Shown piece after piece: positions 35,144-44,329 of a stretch of DNA of 64,000 bases. Each line of letters starts with the position of its first letter. Position 1 is the stretch's first letter. This stretch comes from Roseovarius bejariae. Its GTDB lineage: Bacteria > Pseudomonadota > Alphaproteobacteria > Rhodobacterales > Rhodobacteraceae. The stretch is from the NCBI RefSeq assembly GCF_009669325.1, contig NZ_SZWE01000001.1:2485501-2549500 (forward strand). The letters are read 5' to 3'. A program made the position numbers and the translations under genes. The notes under the pieces are model-generated. The model made no database searches, had not been told where the DNA came from, and saw only the letters and a list, made by a program, of their open reading frames with translations.

Positions 35144-36568
35144 CTATCCGGCTGCCGAACCACCAACAGTCAGCCCGCCGATCATCACCGTGGGCTGGCC
35201 CACGCCGACCGGCACCCATTGGCCTTGTTTGCCGCAGTTGCCCATGCCGGGATCAAGCGCCATGTCGTTGCCAAGGGCGCGGATTTGCTGAAGCGCGGTG
35301 GCCCCGTCACCGATGAGCGTGGCGCCCTTGACGGGTGCGCCGACCTTGCCGTCTTTCACGCGGTAGGCCTCGGTGCAGGAGAACACGAACTTGCCGTTGG
35401 TGATGTCCACCTGACCGCCGCCAAAGCCCACGGCATAAATCCCGTCCTTGAGGTCGGCGACGATATCTTCCGGCGCCGTTTCCCCACCCAGCATATAGGT
35501 GTTGGTCATGCGCGGCATGGGGGCATGGGCATAGGATTCGCGGCGGCCATTGCCGGTGGGCGTGACACCCATGAGACGGGCGTTCTGGCGATCCTGCATG
35601 AACCCCACGAGGATACCGTCCTCGATCAGGGTGTTCTTGCCCGAGGGCGTGCCCTCGTCATCCACGGTGATACTGCCGCGCCGATCAGGGATGGTGCCAT
35701 CATCCAACACGGTGACGCCCGGCGCCGCGATGCGTTGGCCCATCAGCCCGGCAAAGGCGGAGCTGCCCTTGCGGTTGAAATCGCCCTCAAGGCCATGGCC
35801 GATCGCCTCGTGCAGCAGGATGCCGGGCCAGCCGGGCCCGAGGACCACGTCCATGATACCGGCGGGCGCGGCTTCGGCGCGCAGGTTCACAAGGGCGATG
35901 CGCAGCGCCTCCTGCGCCTTGGCCTGCCAGTCGGCGGGGTCGATCAGGCCATCTAGGCCGATACGCCCGCCGCCCCCGGCGGTCCCGGTTTCACGGCGGC
36001 CATCCTGTTCGACGATGACCGAGACATTGAGACGGGTCATGGGCCGGGTATCCGACACCTCTGAGCCATCGGGCCGCAGGATCACCACCTCTTGGTGCGA
36101 GGCGGCGATTGTGGCAGTGACTTGTACGACGCGCGGGTCAAGGCCGCGGGCAAAATCGTCGATCTCGCGCAGGGTTTCGAGCTTGACCGGGAATTCCGCA
36201 CCGGCGATGGGATCGGCATCTGTATATAAATGCCTGTTGGTTCGTGGCGGGGGCGGGGCCATGGTGCCGCCGCCATCACCCACGGCCAGCCGCGCGGTTT
36301 CCACGGCGCGTTTGAGCGCGCCTTCGGAGATGTCAGATGAATGGGCATATCCCGCGACTTCGCCACGTACGGCACGCAGGCCAAACCCTTGTGCGGCGTC
36401 GTAAGAGGCTGTTTTCACACGGCCATCATCGAAGACCAAGGCCTCGGACCGGCGGCGTTCAAGGAAAAGCTCCCCGTCGTCGGCGCCCTGTGTGGCCTGC
36501 ACCAAATGGCGCAGTGCCGTGTCACGGTCAAGCGAAGTGTCGAAGGGGCGAAAGGCACTGTCGGTCAT
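35144..36568 (-). CDS. tldD: TldD, metalloprotease subunit
   Basis: 474 residues from ATG 36568, with AAGGA upstream; the frame is open another 74 codons without a signal. The zinc motif HEAIGHGLEGDFN is present, the hallmark that separates TldD (catalytic) from TldE. The C-terminal half, with SITVDDEGTPSGKNTLIEDG and MGNCGKQGQWVPVGVGQP, is typical. TldD pairs with TldE/PmbA, encoded about 12 kb away at 48685, to degrade unstructured peptides and mature some modified peptides. An FNR box lies 34 bp upstream. Confidence 0.95.
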   Translation of the reverse strand: MTDSAFRPFDTSLDRDTALRHLVQATQGADDGELFLERRRSEALVFDDGRVKTASYDAAQGFGLRAVRGEVAGYAHSSDISEGALKRAVETARLAVGDGGGTMAPPPPRTNRHLYTDADPIAGAEFPVKLETLREIDDFARGLDPRVVQVTATIAASHQEVVILRPDGSEVSDTRPMTRLNVSVIVEQDGRRETGTAGGGGRIGLDGLIDPADWQAKAQEALRIALVNLRAEAAPAGIMDVVLGPGWPGILLHEAIGHGLEGDFNRKGSSAFAGLMGQRIAAPGVTVLDDGTIPDRRGSITVDDEGTPSGKNTLIEDGILVGFMQDRQNARLMGVTPTGNGRRESYAHAPMPRMTNTYMLGGETAPEDIVADLKDGIYAVGFGGGQVDITNGKFVFSCTEAYRVKDGKVGAPVKGATLIGDGATALQQIRALGNDMALDPGMGNCGKQGQWVPVGVGQPTVMIGGLTVGGSAAG

Positions 36569-36601
36569 GGGGTCCTGTTCCTTGGGGTGCGACAAATTTG
36601 T

Positions 36602-36615
36602 TTGATCTAAATCAA
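36602..36615. promoter_or_regulatory. FNR/FnrL box between tldD and coxB
   Basis: TTGATCTAAATCAA is an exact match to the FNR consensus TTGAT-N4-ATCAA. It is 34 bp upstream of the tldD start and 145 bp upstream of the coxB start, in their shared 191-bp divergent gap. Oxygen-responsive control of the aa3 oxidase operon by FnrL is the likely purpose; an effect on tldD is also possible. Confidence 0.75.
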
Positions 36616-36759
36616 AAAAGCGTCCGTTTGCCGCAATGGTCTTTCTTGTCTGCCGCCCCAGAATATGGTTTCTAACGGCGATGAAACAACGGGATTCCGT
36701 CATGAATACGGACCCAACCGCGAATTTAGCAAGAATGCTACAACCGATCAGGGTGAAAA

Positions 36760-37614
36760 ATGCGTAGACTTTCCAGCCTTCTGGCCGCAATGGCCGCCTT
36801 CGCAGCCCTTCCCGCGCACGCGCAGGAAGGTCTTGAGATCATTGGCAAACCGACCGATGGTGCCACGGGCTTTCAGCCGGCGGCGACCGAACTGGCGCGG
36901 GACTTGCAATGGCTGGATGGCATGATCCTCGTGATCATCACGGCGATCACGATCTTCGTCTGCGCGCTGCTTGTGTTCGTGATGGTCCGGTACAACCGCA
37001 AGTCCAACCCGAATTCGGCCAGTTTCACCCACAATTCGCCGATTGAGGTCGCCTGGACGGTGGTGCCGATCCTGATCCTTGTCTTTATCGGTGCGTTCTC
37101 GCTTCCTGTCCTGTTCAAGCAACAGGAAATCCCCGATGCGGATGTCACGATCAAGGTGACAGGCAACAAGTGGTTCTGGAGCTACGAATACAGCGATCAC
37201 GATTTCGGCTTCGATAGCTTCCTTCTGGCGAAAGACGAGTTGGAAGAATACGGCTACAGCCAGAGCGAATACCTGTTGGCCACCGACACCGCCGTGGTCG
37301 TGCCCGTGGGCAAGACCATCGTGATGAATGTGACCGGCTCGGACGTGATCCACAGCTGGACCATTCCTGCTTTTGGCGTGAAGCAGGACGCGGTGCCCGG
37401 CCGTCTGGCGCAACTTTGGTTCGCACCCGAAAAGGAAGGTATCTATTTCGGCCAGTGCAGCGAACTGTGCGGCAAGGACCATGCCTACATGCCGATCACC
37501 GTGAAAGTGGTGAGCGAAGAGGCTTATGAGCAGTGGTTGACCGGGGCGGTTGAGGAATACGCAGGTGATCCTTCGACCTTGCCAAGGGCTGTCGAAGTGG
37601 CCTCGGCAGAGTGA
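36760..37614 (+). CDS. coxB: Cytochrome c oxidase subunit II
   Basis: 284 residues. A Sec signal peptide (ends LPAHAQEG) is followed by two transmembrane helices (about 55-80 and 97-118) and a periplasmic cupredoxin domain. The CuA site is intact: [13 protein letters not shown] supplies a His, CSELCGKDH two Cys and a His, then M in HAYMP. The aromatic electron-entry patch WFWSYEY is present. It accepts electrons from cytochrome c in the aa3-type oxidase. Subunit I is not in this operon, a common Rhodobacteraceae arrangement. Confidence 0.98.
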   Translation: MRRLSSLLAAMAAFAALPAHAQEGLEIIGKPTDGATGFQPAATELARDLQWLDGMILVIITAITIFVCALLVFVMVRYNRKSNPNSASFTHNSPIEVAWTVVPILILVFIGAFSLPVLFKQQEIPDADVTIKVTGNKWFWSYEYSDHDFGFDSFLLAKDELEEYGYSQSEYLLATDTAVVVPVGKTIVMNVTGSDVIHSWTIPAFGVKQDAVPGRLAQLWFAPEKEGIYFGQCSELCGKDHAYMPITVKVVSEEAYEQWLTGAVEEYAGDPSTLPRAVEVASAE

Positions 37615-37696
37615 TCCTAACAGCGGGTGTGCAGTGGTTGCGCACCCCTGATCGGGTTTCAGGCGGCGGAATCGCGCCGCCCTATCGGAGACTACA

Positions 37697-38641
37697 ATGA
37701 GCGACGCAAGTCTGAACAGTACGACACAGACGCAGCCGCACGAGGCGCAGTTCGGCGATTATTTCGCGTTGCTGAAGCCGCGTGTGATGACGCTTGTGGT
37801 GTTCACGGCCTTCGTGGGGCTGTACGCGGCGCCGGTCGCGACCAATCCTATCATTGGCTTCGTGGCGATCCTGTTCATCGCCGTGGGCGGCGGCGCCTCG
37901 GGCGCGCTCAACATGTGGTGGGATTCCGATATCGACCGGATCATGAAGCGCACGCAAAAGCGCCCGATCCCCTCGGGCAAGGTGACCGAGGACGAGGCCT
38001 TTGCCATCGGGATCGCGCTGTCAGGCTTCGCGGTGGTGATGCTGTCGCTGGCAACCAACCTCTTGGCGGGGGCGCTGCTGGCCTTCACCATTTTCTTCTA
38101 CGTGGTGATCTATTCCATGTGGCTCAAACGCTGGACGCCGCAGAACATCGTGATTGGCGGGGCCGCGGGGGCCTTTCCTCCGATGATCGGCTGGGCGGCG
38201 GCTACGGGTGGCATCAGTGTGGAATCGGTGCTGATGTTCACCCTGATCTTCATGTGGACACCGCCGCATTTCTGGGCGCTGGCTCTGTTCATGAAAGGCG
38301 ATTACCACGAGGCGGGCATTCCGATGCTGACGGTCACCCATGGCCGACGCGCCACGCGGGTGCATATCATCGTCTACACCATCCTGCTGGCCATTCTGGC
38401 GGTGGGCACGGCGTTTACCGGCGTCGGCGGTCCGTTGTACCTGACGGTGGCGGTCGTGCTGAACGCGCTGTTCGTCAAAGGCTCGGTGGATATCTGGCGG
38501 CGGGACGAAGCCATGGCCGAGGCCGATGGTTACGCCGTGGAGAAAAAGTTCTTCAAGCTGTCGCTGCTCTATCTTTTTGCGCATTTCGGCGCGATTGCCT
38601 TCGAGGCGGCGCTTGCGCCCTTCGGATTGGGGGGCTGGTAA
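37697..38641 (+). CDS. ctaB: CtaB, heme o synthase (protoheme IX farnesyltransferase)
   Basis: 314 residues, polytopic, with about nine hydrophobic helices. The prenyltransferase aspartate-rich motifs are NMWWDSDIDRIMKRTQ and, in the second half, KGDYHEAGIPMLTVTHG (the second motif region). CtaB farnesylates heme b to heme o, the precursor of heme a for the oxidase encoded around it. It lies 82 bp after coxB on the same strand. Confidence 0.97.
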   Translation: MSDASLNSTTQTQPHEAQFGDYFALLKPRVMTLVVFTAFVGLYAAPVATNPIIGFVAILFIAVGGGASGALNMWWDSDIDRIMKRTQKRPIPSGKVTEDEAFAIGIALSGFAVVMLSLATNLLAGALLAFTIFFYVVIYSMWLKRWTPQNIVIGGAAGAFPPMIGWAAATGGISVESVLMFTLIFMWTPPHFWALALFMKGDYHEAGIPMLTVTHGRRATRVHIIVYTILLAILAVGTAFTGVGGPLYLTVAVVLNALFVKGSVDIWRRDEAMAEADGYAVEKKFFKLSLLYLFAHFGAIAFEAALAPFGLGGW

Positions 38642-38642
38642 G

Positions 38643-38819
38643 ATGGCCCTGTCCAGACAGCATGAGATGCACAAACGGCGGTTCAGCCGGAACCTCGGGC
38701 TTGGCCTCGTGCTTGGTGGCTTTGTGGCCTTGGTGTTCCTTTTGACCATTGCAAAAGTCACTGATGACGAATTTGCCGTCAAATCACAGACGCAGAACCA
38801 GACGCAGGAGGGGAACTGA
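38643..38819 (+). CDS. Small single-span CoxF-like protein of the cox operon
   Basis: 58 residues. It begins with the ATG at 38643, one base after the ctaB stop, and its TGA shares one A with the ctaG ATG. A basic amphipathic N-terminus (HEMHKRRFSRNLG) precedes one transmembrane helix (about 18-38, LGLVLGGFVALVFLLTIAKV) and a short polar tail. Small one-helix proteins of this type sit between ctaB and ctaG in many alphaproteobacteria and are presumed assembly or accessory factors of aa3 oxidase. Precise role unknown. Confidence 0.8.
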   Translation: MALSRQHEMHKRRFSRNLGLGLVLGGFVALVFLLTIAKVTDDEFAVKSQTQNQTQEGN

Positions 38820-39406
38820 TGGCGATGGACGATAAATCCAAGACGGTTGTACGCCTTCTGGGCGTCGTGCTGACGATGGGGGCGCTGGCTTGGGCTTCGA
38901 TCCCTCTTTATGATTGGTTCTGCCGGGTAACCGGGTTTGGCGGCGAAACCAGTGTGGCAACCGCTGGAAGTGACGAGATTCTTGATGAAACGATCAAGGT
39001 GCGTTTTGACGCCAGCAAGGAGCGCGACTTCCCCTGGGAGTTCAAGCCGTTGCAACGCGAGGTGGAATTGCGCATCGGGGAAACCGGGCTGGCCTTCTAC
39101 GAGGCTTACAATCCCACAGATGAGCCGATCGCGGGGCAGGCAAGCTATAACGTGGCCCCGTTTGAGGCGGGTGGGTTCTTTACCAAGATCGACTGTTTTT
39201 GCTTTAGCCAACAGGTCTTGCAGCCCGGTGAGCGTGTGGAGATGCCCGTGACCTTCTATGTCGACCCCGAGATCGTCACCGACCGGGACGCGAAGTATAC
39301 GCACACGATCACCCTGTCCTATACCTTCTATCAGATCGACCTGCCCGAAGAGGAACAACAGGCCGCTCTTGATCAAGACAGTAAAACCGATAAAAACTTG
39401 AACTAA
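38819..39406 (+). CDS. ctaG: CtaG/Cox11, copper chaperone for cytochrome oxidase subunit I
   Basis: 195 residues. One N-terminal transmembrane helix ([22 protein letters not shown]) leads into FCRVTGFGG, and the periplasmic Cox11 domain carries the copper-binding pair in [10 protein letters not shown] (CFC). It inserts CuB into subunit I. It is translationally coupled to the preceding small protein through an overlapping TGATG. The C-terminal tail is polar and variable, as usual. Confidence 0.97.
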   Translation: MAMDDKSKTVVRLLGVVLTMGALAWASIPLYDWFCRVTGFGGETSVATAGSDEILDETIKVRFDASKERDFPWEFKPLQREVELRIGETGLAFYEAYNPTDEPIAGQASYNVAPFEAGGFFTKIDCFCFSQQVLQPGERVEMPVTFYVDPEIVTDRDAKYTHTITLSYTFYQIDLPEEEQQAALDQDSKTDKNLN

Positions 39407-39432
39407 GACGCCACGAGGGAAAAACACGCGCC

Positions 39433-40245
39433 ATGGCACACGAGAAAAATCACGACTATCATATTCTGCCCCCCTCCATCTGGCCTTTTATGGGGTCGTT
39501 GGCCGGGTTCATTATGCTTTTCGGCGCTGTCCTTTGGATGTCGCCCCAAGTCGACAACAACCAGCCGTGGGTTTTCCTGATCGGCTTTGTCGGCGTGCTC
39601 TATGTCATGTTCGGCTGGTGGGCCGATGTGGTCCATGAAGGGGAAACGGGTGATCACACGCCGGTTGTCCGGATCGGTCTGCGCTATGGCTTCATCATGT
39701 TCATCATGTCCGAGGTGATGTTCTTTGCCGCGTGGTTCTGGAGCTTTTTCAAACACGCCATGTACCCGATGGGTCCGCAAAGCCCCGCGGTGGATGGGGT
39801 TTGGCCGCCGGCCGGGATCGAAACCTTCGATCCTTGGCACCTGCCGCTGATCAACACCCTGATCCTGTTGTGCTCGGGCGCGGCTGCCACATGGGCGCAC
39901 CACGCTTTGGTGCATGAAAACAACCGTGAGGACATGAAGTGGGGCCTGATCATTGCCATCGCACTGGGCGCGATCTTTACCGTGTTCCAGGCCTATGAAT
40001 ACAGTCACGCCGCCTTTGGCTTCTCGGGCAATATCTATGGCGCGAACTTCTTCATGGCGACCGGGTTCCATGGGGCGCACGTGATCATCGGCACGATCTT
40101 CCTGTTCGTTTGCCTGATGCGTGTGATGCGCGGCCATTTCACGCCCGAACAGCATATCGGTTTCGAAGCGGCCGCTTGGTACTGGCACTTCGTTGACGTC
40201 GTATGGCTGTTCCTGTTCGCCGCCGTTTATATCTGGGGCGGCTAA
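39433..40245 (+). CDS. ctaE: Cytochrome c oxidase subunit III
   Basis: 270 residues with seven hydrophobic helices, starting from [20 protein letters not shown]. Family landmarks are [22 protein letters not shown] (with the conserved Glu of the proton and lipid region), the GTTH-like [16 protein letters not shown], and the C-terminal [14 protein letters not shown]. It is the last oxidase subunit of the operon and is followed by two strong hairpins, which probably end most transcripts here. Confidence 0.98.
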   Translation: MAHEKNHDYHILPPSIWPFMGSLAGFIMLFGAVLWMSPQVDNNQPWVFLIGFVGVLYVMFGWWADVVHEGETGDHTPVVRIGLRYGFIMFIMSEVMFFAAWFWSFFKHAMYPMGPQSPAVDGVWPPAGIETFDPWHLPLINTLILLCSGAAATWAHHALVHENNREDMKWGLIIAIALGAIFTVFQAYEYSHAAFGFSGNIYGANFFMATGFHGAHVIIGTIFLFVCLMRVMRGHFTPEQHIGFEAAAWYWHFVDVVWLFLFAAVYIWGG

Positions 40246-40259
40246 ACGTCAGCGCAAAA

Positions 40260-40323
40260 AGGGGCGGTTGCAATTCCGCCCCTGAGACGCAAAAAGCAAA
40301 GCGCGCGATCCGTCGCGCGCTTT
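40260..40323 (+). terminator. Tandem hairpin terminators between ctaE and the SURF1 gene
   Basis: Hairpin 1: AGGGGCGG (40260-40267) with CCGCCCCT (40276-40283). Hairpin 2: AAAGCGCGCGA (40298-40308) with TCGCGCGCTTT (40313-40323), an 11-bp stem on a 4-nt loop. The second ends 22 bp before the SURF1 start codon. The downstream genes therefore need read-through or an internal promoter, and I see no clear one. Confidence 0.7.
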
Positions 40324-40345
40324 CGTCGTTAAACGGAGCCTGACT

Positions 40346-41026
40346 TTGGCACGCTATCTTTTTCCCTTGATCCTTGGCCTCGCCGGTATCGCGGTGCTTG
40401 TGTCATTGGGTGTATGGCAAACTCAGAGATTGGCGTGGAAAGAGGGGGTTCTGGCCGATATCGAGGCGCGGATCGCGGCCGAACCTGTAGCACTGCCCGC
40501 GCAGTTGGACCCTGAGGCAGACCGCTATTTGCCGGTTGAGGTAAGTGGCACGGTGGGCGACAAGGCGCTGCGCGTCTTGGTGAGCCAAAAGCAGGTCGGC
40601 GCGGGGTATCGCGTGATTTCTGCGTTTGATACGGGCGGGCGCCGTATCCTGTTGGACCGCGGGTTCATCAAGGTGGCGCAAGAGATCCCCGCCGCCCCCG
40701 AGGGCGAGGTGATGGTGCGCGGCAATGTGCATTGGCCGGATGATCGCAATTCCTCAACCCCTGAGAACGATGTTGAGGGCAACACGTGGTTTGCCCGCGA
40801 CCTAGAGCAGATGGCAGGGGAACTTGAGGCTGAGCCGCTTTTGGTGGTGGCGCGCAAGACGTCGTTTTCCGACGCCCCCGTGACGCCACTGCCCGTCGAC
40901 ACAAGCAACATCCCGAACGATCACCTGGAGTATGCCGTGACATGGTTTGGCCTGGCCGCGATCTGGGCGGTGATGAGTGGTTATTTCCTGTGGCGCATGC
41001 GCAAGACAGCAAAAGGCGAGACGTGA
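40346..41026 (+). CDS. SURF1-family cytochrome oxidase assembly protein
   Basis: 226 residues from a TTG start at 40346 with GGAG seven bases upstream. Two transmembrane helices flank a periplasmic domain: N-terminal LILGLAGIAVLVSLGVWQTQRL and C-terminal YAVTWFGLAAIWAVMSGYFLW, both SURF1 signatures. DRGFIKVAQEI in the middle is also typical. SURF1 assists heme a delivery to subunit I. Its stop codon overlaps the thrC start by one base (TGATG), tying oxidase assembly to threonine synthesis at the transcript level, an accident of layout rather than function. Confidence 0.92.
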   Translation: MARYLFPLILGLAGIAVLVSLGVWQTQRLAWKEGVLADIEARIAAEPVALPAQLDPEADRYLPVEVSGTVGDKALRVLVSQKQVGAGYRVISAFDTGGRRILLDRGFIKVAQEIPAAPEGEVMVRGNVHWPDDRNSSTPENDVEGNTWFARDLEQMAGELEAEPLLVVARKTSFSDAPVTPLPVDTSNIPNDHLEYAVTWFGLAAIWAVMSGYFLWRMRKTAKGET

Positions 41027-42414
41027 TGAAATATATCTCGACAAGGGGCAACGCCCCGGTTCTGAGTTTTGAAGAGGCGATGCTGACCGGGCTTGCGCGT
41101 GACGGGGGGCTTTACCTGCCGCAAGAAATCCCGGTTATGAGCGCCGGCGATATCGCGGCGCTTGAGGGGCAAAGCTATGAGGAAGTGGCGTTCCGGGTGA
41201 TGTGGCCCTTCGTCGGTGATGCCTTCACCGAGGAGGAGTTCCGAGGGATCATCGCACGCGCCTATGCGCCCTTCGGTCATGCCGCCCGAGCGCCCTTGGT
41301 GCAGTTGGAGCAGGGGCATTTCCTGTTGGAGCTGTTCCACGGTCCGACGCTGGCTTTCAAGGATTTCGCGATGCAGCTGATTGGCCAGCTGTTCGAGTTC
41401 TCGCTCAAACGCTCGGGCAGCCGCGTTTGCATCGTGGGCGCCACCAGTGGCGACACTGGCAGCGCCGCGATCGAGGCGTTCCGGGGGCTGGACGCCGTGG
41501 ATGTGTTTATCCTTTATCCTCATGGCCGGGTGTCCGAGGTGCAACGGCGGCAGATGACGACGCCCGCGGAGGACAACGTGCATGCCTTGGCGCTGGACGG
41601 ACATTTCGACGATTGTCAGGCCCGGGTGAAAGATATGTTCAACGATTTCGACTTCCGCGATGCGGTGGGCCTTGCCGGTGTCAACTCGATCAACTGGGCG
41701 CGGGTTCTGGCGCAGGTGGTCTATTACTTCACCTCTGCCGTGGCGTTGGGTGCGCCGCACCGCAAGGTGAGCTTCACAGTGCCGACCGGCAATTTCGGGG
41801 ACATTTTCGCAGGCTACATCGCCAAGCGGATGGGCCTGCCGATTGACCGTCTGGTGGTGGCGACGAACCAGAACGATATCCTGCACCGCTGCCTTTCGAC
41901 CAGCGAATACAAACCCGATGGCGTGATCCCCTCGATCAGCCCGTCGATGGATATTCAGGTGTCCTCGAACTTCGAGAGGGCGCTTTATTACGCCTATAAC
42001 CAAGATGGCGCGGCGGTGGCGCAACTGATGGATGAACTGAAGGCCGGGGGCTTCAGCGTCAGCCAAGGCGCGCTTCAGGCCCTGCGCGAAAGTTTCGACT
42101 CGGGCCGCTGTGACGAGGATGAAACCCGCGCCACCATTCGCAAGGCTTGGGCCGGGATGGGCGAGTTGCTGTGTCCGCACAGCGCCGTGGGCGTCAAGGT
42201 GGCCGAAGAACAGCGCCAGACCGGCACCCCGATGATCACGCTGGCCACGGCCCATCCCGCCAAGTTCCCCGCCGCGGTCGAAGAGGCCAGCGGCATGCAT
42301 CCCCCCTTGCCCGAGCGTATGGCCGACCTGTATGAGCGGTCGGAACGCGTGACCCGGGTCGAGAACGACCTGGGCGCATTGGAAACCCTGATCAAGGAAC
42401 GGACCGCGCATTGA
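41026..42414 (+). CDS. thrC: Threonine synthase
   Basis: 462 residues from ATG 41026, coupled to the SURF1 stop. The N-terminus MKYISTRGNAPVLSFEEA is the long-form threonine synthase start. The PLP lysine is in LFHGPTLAFKDFAMQ. The phosphate loop is seen as GATSGDTGSAAIEAF, and NFGDIFAGYIAKRMGLP follows. The enzyme converts O-phosphohomoserine to threonine. The last bases overlap the TTG start of the M16 peptidase gene. Confidence 0.97.
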   Translation: MKYISTRGNAPVLSFEEAMLTGLARDGGLYLPQEIPVMSAGDIAALEGQSYEEVAFRVMWPFVGDAFTEEEFRGIIARAYAPFGHAARAPLVQLEQGHFLLELFHGPTLAFKDFAMQLIGQLFEFSLKRSGSRVCIVGATSGDTGSAAIEAFRGLDAVDVFILYPHGRVSEVQRRQMTTPAEDNVHALALDGHFDDCQARVKDMFNDFDFRDAVGLAGVNSINWARVLAQVVYYFTSAVALGAPHRKVSFTVPTGNFGDIFAGYIAKRMGLPIDRLVVATNQNDILHRCLSTSEYKPDGVIPSISPSMDIQVSSNFERALYYAYNQDGAAVAQLMDELKAGGFSVSQGALQALRESFDSGRCDEDETRATIRKAWAGMGELLCPHSAVGVKVAEEQRQTGTPMITLATAHPAKFPAAVEEASGMHPPLPERMADLYERSERVTRVENDLGALETLIKERTAH

Positions 42415-43673
42415 GTGTCAATCTGACCACGCTGGACAACGGATTTCGCATCGTCACCGAACCCATGCCGGGGCTGCAATCGGCGGCCATCGGGGTATGG
42501 GTCATGGCAGGCGCCCGGCACGAACGGGCTGAACAGAACGGCATCGCCCATTTCTTGGAGCATATGGCCTTCAAGGGCACCGAGCGGCGCAGCGCCTTAC
42601 AGATCGCCGAGGCGATCGAGGATGTGGGCGGCTATATCAACGCCTATACCAGCCGCGAGGTGACGGCTTATTATGCGCGTGTCCTGCAAGAGGATGTGCC
42701 GCTTGCCCTAGATGTGGTGGCCGACATCCTGCGCAATCCCACCTTCGATCCGCGCGAGATCGAGGTAGAGCGCGGTGTGATCCTGCAGGAAATCGGGCAG
42801 GCACAGGATACGCCTGACGACATCATCTTCGACTGGCTTCAGGAAGAGGCCTATCCCGATCATCCGCTTGGTCGCACGATCCTTGGCCCCGAGGGCCGGG
42901 TGCAGGGGTTTACGCGCGATGATCTGGTTGGGTTTGTCGATGAGCATTACGGCCCGGGTCAGATGATCCTGTCGGCGGCCGGTGCCGTGGATCACGAGGC
43001 GCTCGTACGTGCTGCCGAGAAGCTCTTTGGCGATATGCCTGCCAAACCCGCGTTCGAGCCCGCCACGGCACGGTTCAAGGGCGGCGAGGCGCGGCACGTG
43101 AAGTCGCTGGAACAGGCGCATTTCACACTCGGGTTCGAAAGCCCCGATTACGGCCACCCACAGATTTACGCGGCGCAGATTTACGCCTCGGCCCTCGGTG
43201 GCTCCATGTCCTCGCGACTGTTTCAGGAAATCCGCGAAAAGCGCGGGCTGTGCTATACCATTTTCGCGCAGGCCGGGGCCTATGCCGATACAGGCATGAT
43301 GACGATCTATGCCGGCACCTCTGCCGGTGAAATGGCGCATCTTGCACAGATCACCGTGGACGAGATGAAGCGCGCCGCCGATGACCTCAGCCAAGAGGAG
43401 GTGGAACGCGCCCGCGCCCAGATGAAGGCCGGGTTGCTGATGGGGCTGGAAAGCCCCTCGAACCGGGCCGAACGTCTGGCGCGGATGATGCAGATCTGGG
43501 GCCGGGTGCCGGACCTGAAAGAGGTGGTCGAGCGGATCGACGCGGTGACCCTGTCGGAGGTCCGCCAACTGGCCGAAACCACTGCCACCACCGCGCCCGC
43601 CGCCATGGCGCTATATGGTCCGGTCGAGGCCGCGCCCAGCCTTGCGGCGCTTCAGGACAGGCGCGCGGCGTAA
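42411..43673 (+). CDS. M16-family zinc peptidase (mitochondrial processing peptidase-like)
   Basis: 420 residues from a TTG at 42411 that overlaps the thrC stop by four bases. The inverted zinc motif HFLEH (HXXEH) occurs in NGIAHFLEHMAFKGT, with the third ligand Glu about 76 residues later in EIEVERGVILQEI. The C-terminal M16 domain with RLFQEIREKRGLCYTIFA supplies the conserved R/Y pair. It is a single-chain relative of mitochondrial processing peptidase beta. Peptide substrates in bacteria are poorly known. The order thrC-M16-GNAT is widespread in alphaproteobacteria. Confidence 0.94.
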   Translation: MSVNLTTLDNGFRIVTEPMPGLQSAAIGVWVMAGARHERAEQNGIAHFLEHMAFKGTERRSALQIAEAIEDVGGYINAYTSREVTAYYARVLQEDVPLALDVVADILRNPTFDPREIEVERGVILQEIGQAQDTPDDIIFDWLQEEAYPDHPLGRTILGPEGRVQGFTRDDLVGFVDEHYGPGQMILSAAGAVDHEALVRAAEKLFGDMPAKPAFEPATARFKGGEARHVKSLEQAHFTLGFESPDYGHPQIYAAQIYASALGGSMSSRLFQEIREKRGLCYTIFAQAGAYADTGMMTIYAGTSAGEMAHLAQITVDEMKRAADDLSQEEVERARAQMKAGLLMGLESPSNRAERLARMMQIWGRVPDLKEVVERIDAVTLSEVRQLAETTATTAPAAMALYGPVEAAPSLAALQDRRAA

Positions 43674-44257
43674 TGTTCATCCCGCGCCGGAAAGTCCGGA
43701 TCGAGACCGAGCGCCTGACCCTGCGGCAGCCGCTTTTGATCGATTTCCGCGACTGGGCCGCGCTGCGCGAGCAAAGCGCCGAGTTCCTCATTCCATGGGA
43801 GCCGGTCTGGGCCGCCGACCACCTGACGCGCAAGGGGTTTTCCAACCGGGTGTATTGGGCGCAGAGGGCGATCACCAATGGCTCGGCCCTACCACTGTTC
43901 CTGGTCCGGCGCGAGGACGAGCGGCTTTTGGGGGCGATCACGCTCGACAATATCCGCCGCGGCCCGGCGCAGGCCGGCACGCTTGGCTATTGGATCGGGG
44001 AGCCCTTCGCGCGGCACGGCTACATGCGCGAGGCCTTGCAGGCGGTGGTCCACCACGCCTTCGGGCGGCTCGACCTGTCGCGGCTCGAAGCGGCTTGCCT
44101 GCCGGAAAACACCGCCTCGCGCGGGTTGCTTGAAAAATGCGGCTTCAAATACGAGGGCGTCGCGCAAAGCTACCTGCAAATCAACGGCCGCTGGCGCACC
44201 CACGTCCTTTACGCCGCGCTGCGGATGGATCGGCGCGGGCGCACCGACGTGGGCTAA
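43673..44257 (+). CDS. GNAT-family N-acetyltransferase (RimJ/RimL-like)
   Basis: 194 residues. The ATG at 43673 overlaps the upstream TAA by one base. The N-terminus IETERLTLRQPLLIDFRDW is RimJ/RimL-like. The acetyl-CoA binding loop is the stretch GTLGYWIGEPFARHGYMREAL, and the family ending NTASRGLLEKCGFKYEGVA is intact. Members acetylate N-termini of ribosomal proteins or small substrates. Coupling to the M16 peptidase gene is conserved in relatives, so the two may share a context, but the substrate is unknown. Confidence 0.9.
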   Translation: MFIPRRKVRIETERLTLRQPLLIDFRDWAALREQSAEFLIPWEPVWAADHLTRKGFSNRVYWAQRAITNGSALPLFLVRREDERLLGAITLDNIRRGPAQAGTLGYWIGEPFARHGYMREALQAVVHHAFGRLDLSRLEAACLPENTASRGLLEKCGFKYEGVAQSYLQINGRWRTHVLYAALRMDRRGRTDVG

Positions 44258-44312
44258 GGCGCCTGGCTTTTTCTTGGCACAAATACCCCGGGGGTTCGGG
44301 GGCTGGCCCCCG
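44258..44312. repeat. GC-rich hairpin element between convergent genes (roseobacter-type intergenic repeat)
   Basis: The segment has CTTTTTCTTGGCACAAATAC followed by CCCCGGGGG and then CGGGGGC (44297-44303) paired with GCCCCCG (44306-44312). I recall similar TTTTCTTGGCACAAATACCCC-type elements between convergent genes in many Rhodobacteraceae, but did not count copies. Only this copy is evident in the window. It may act as a bidirectional terminator. Confidence 0.5.
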
Positions 44313-44329
44313 ATGGTGCTCGGTCTGCG

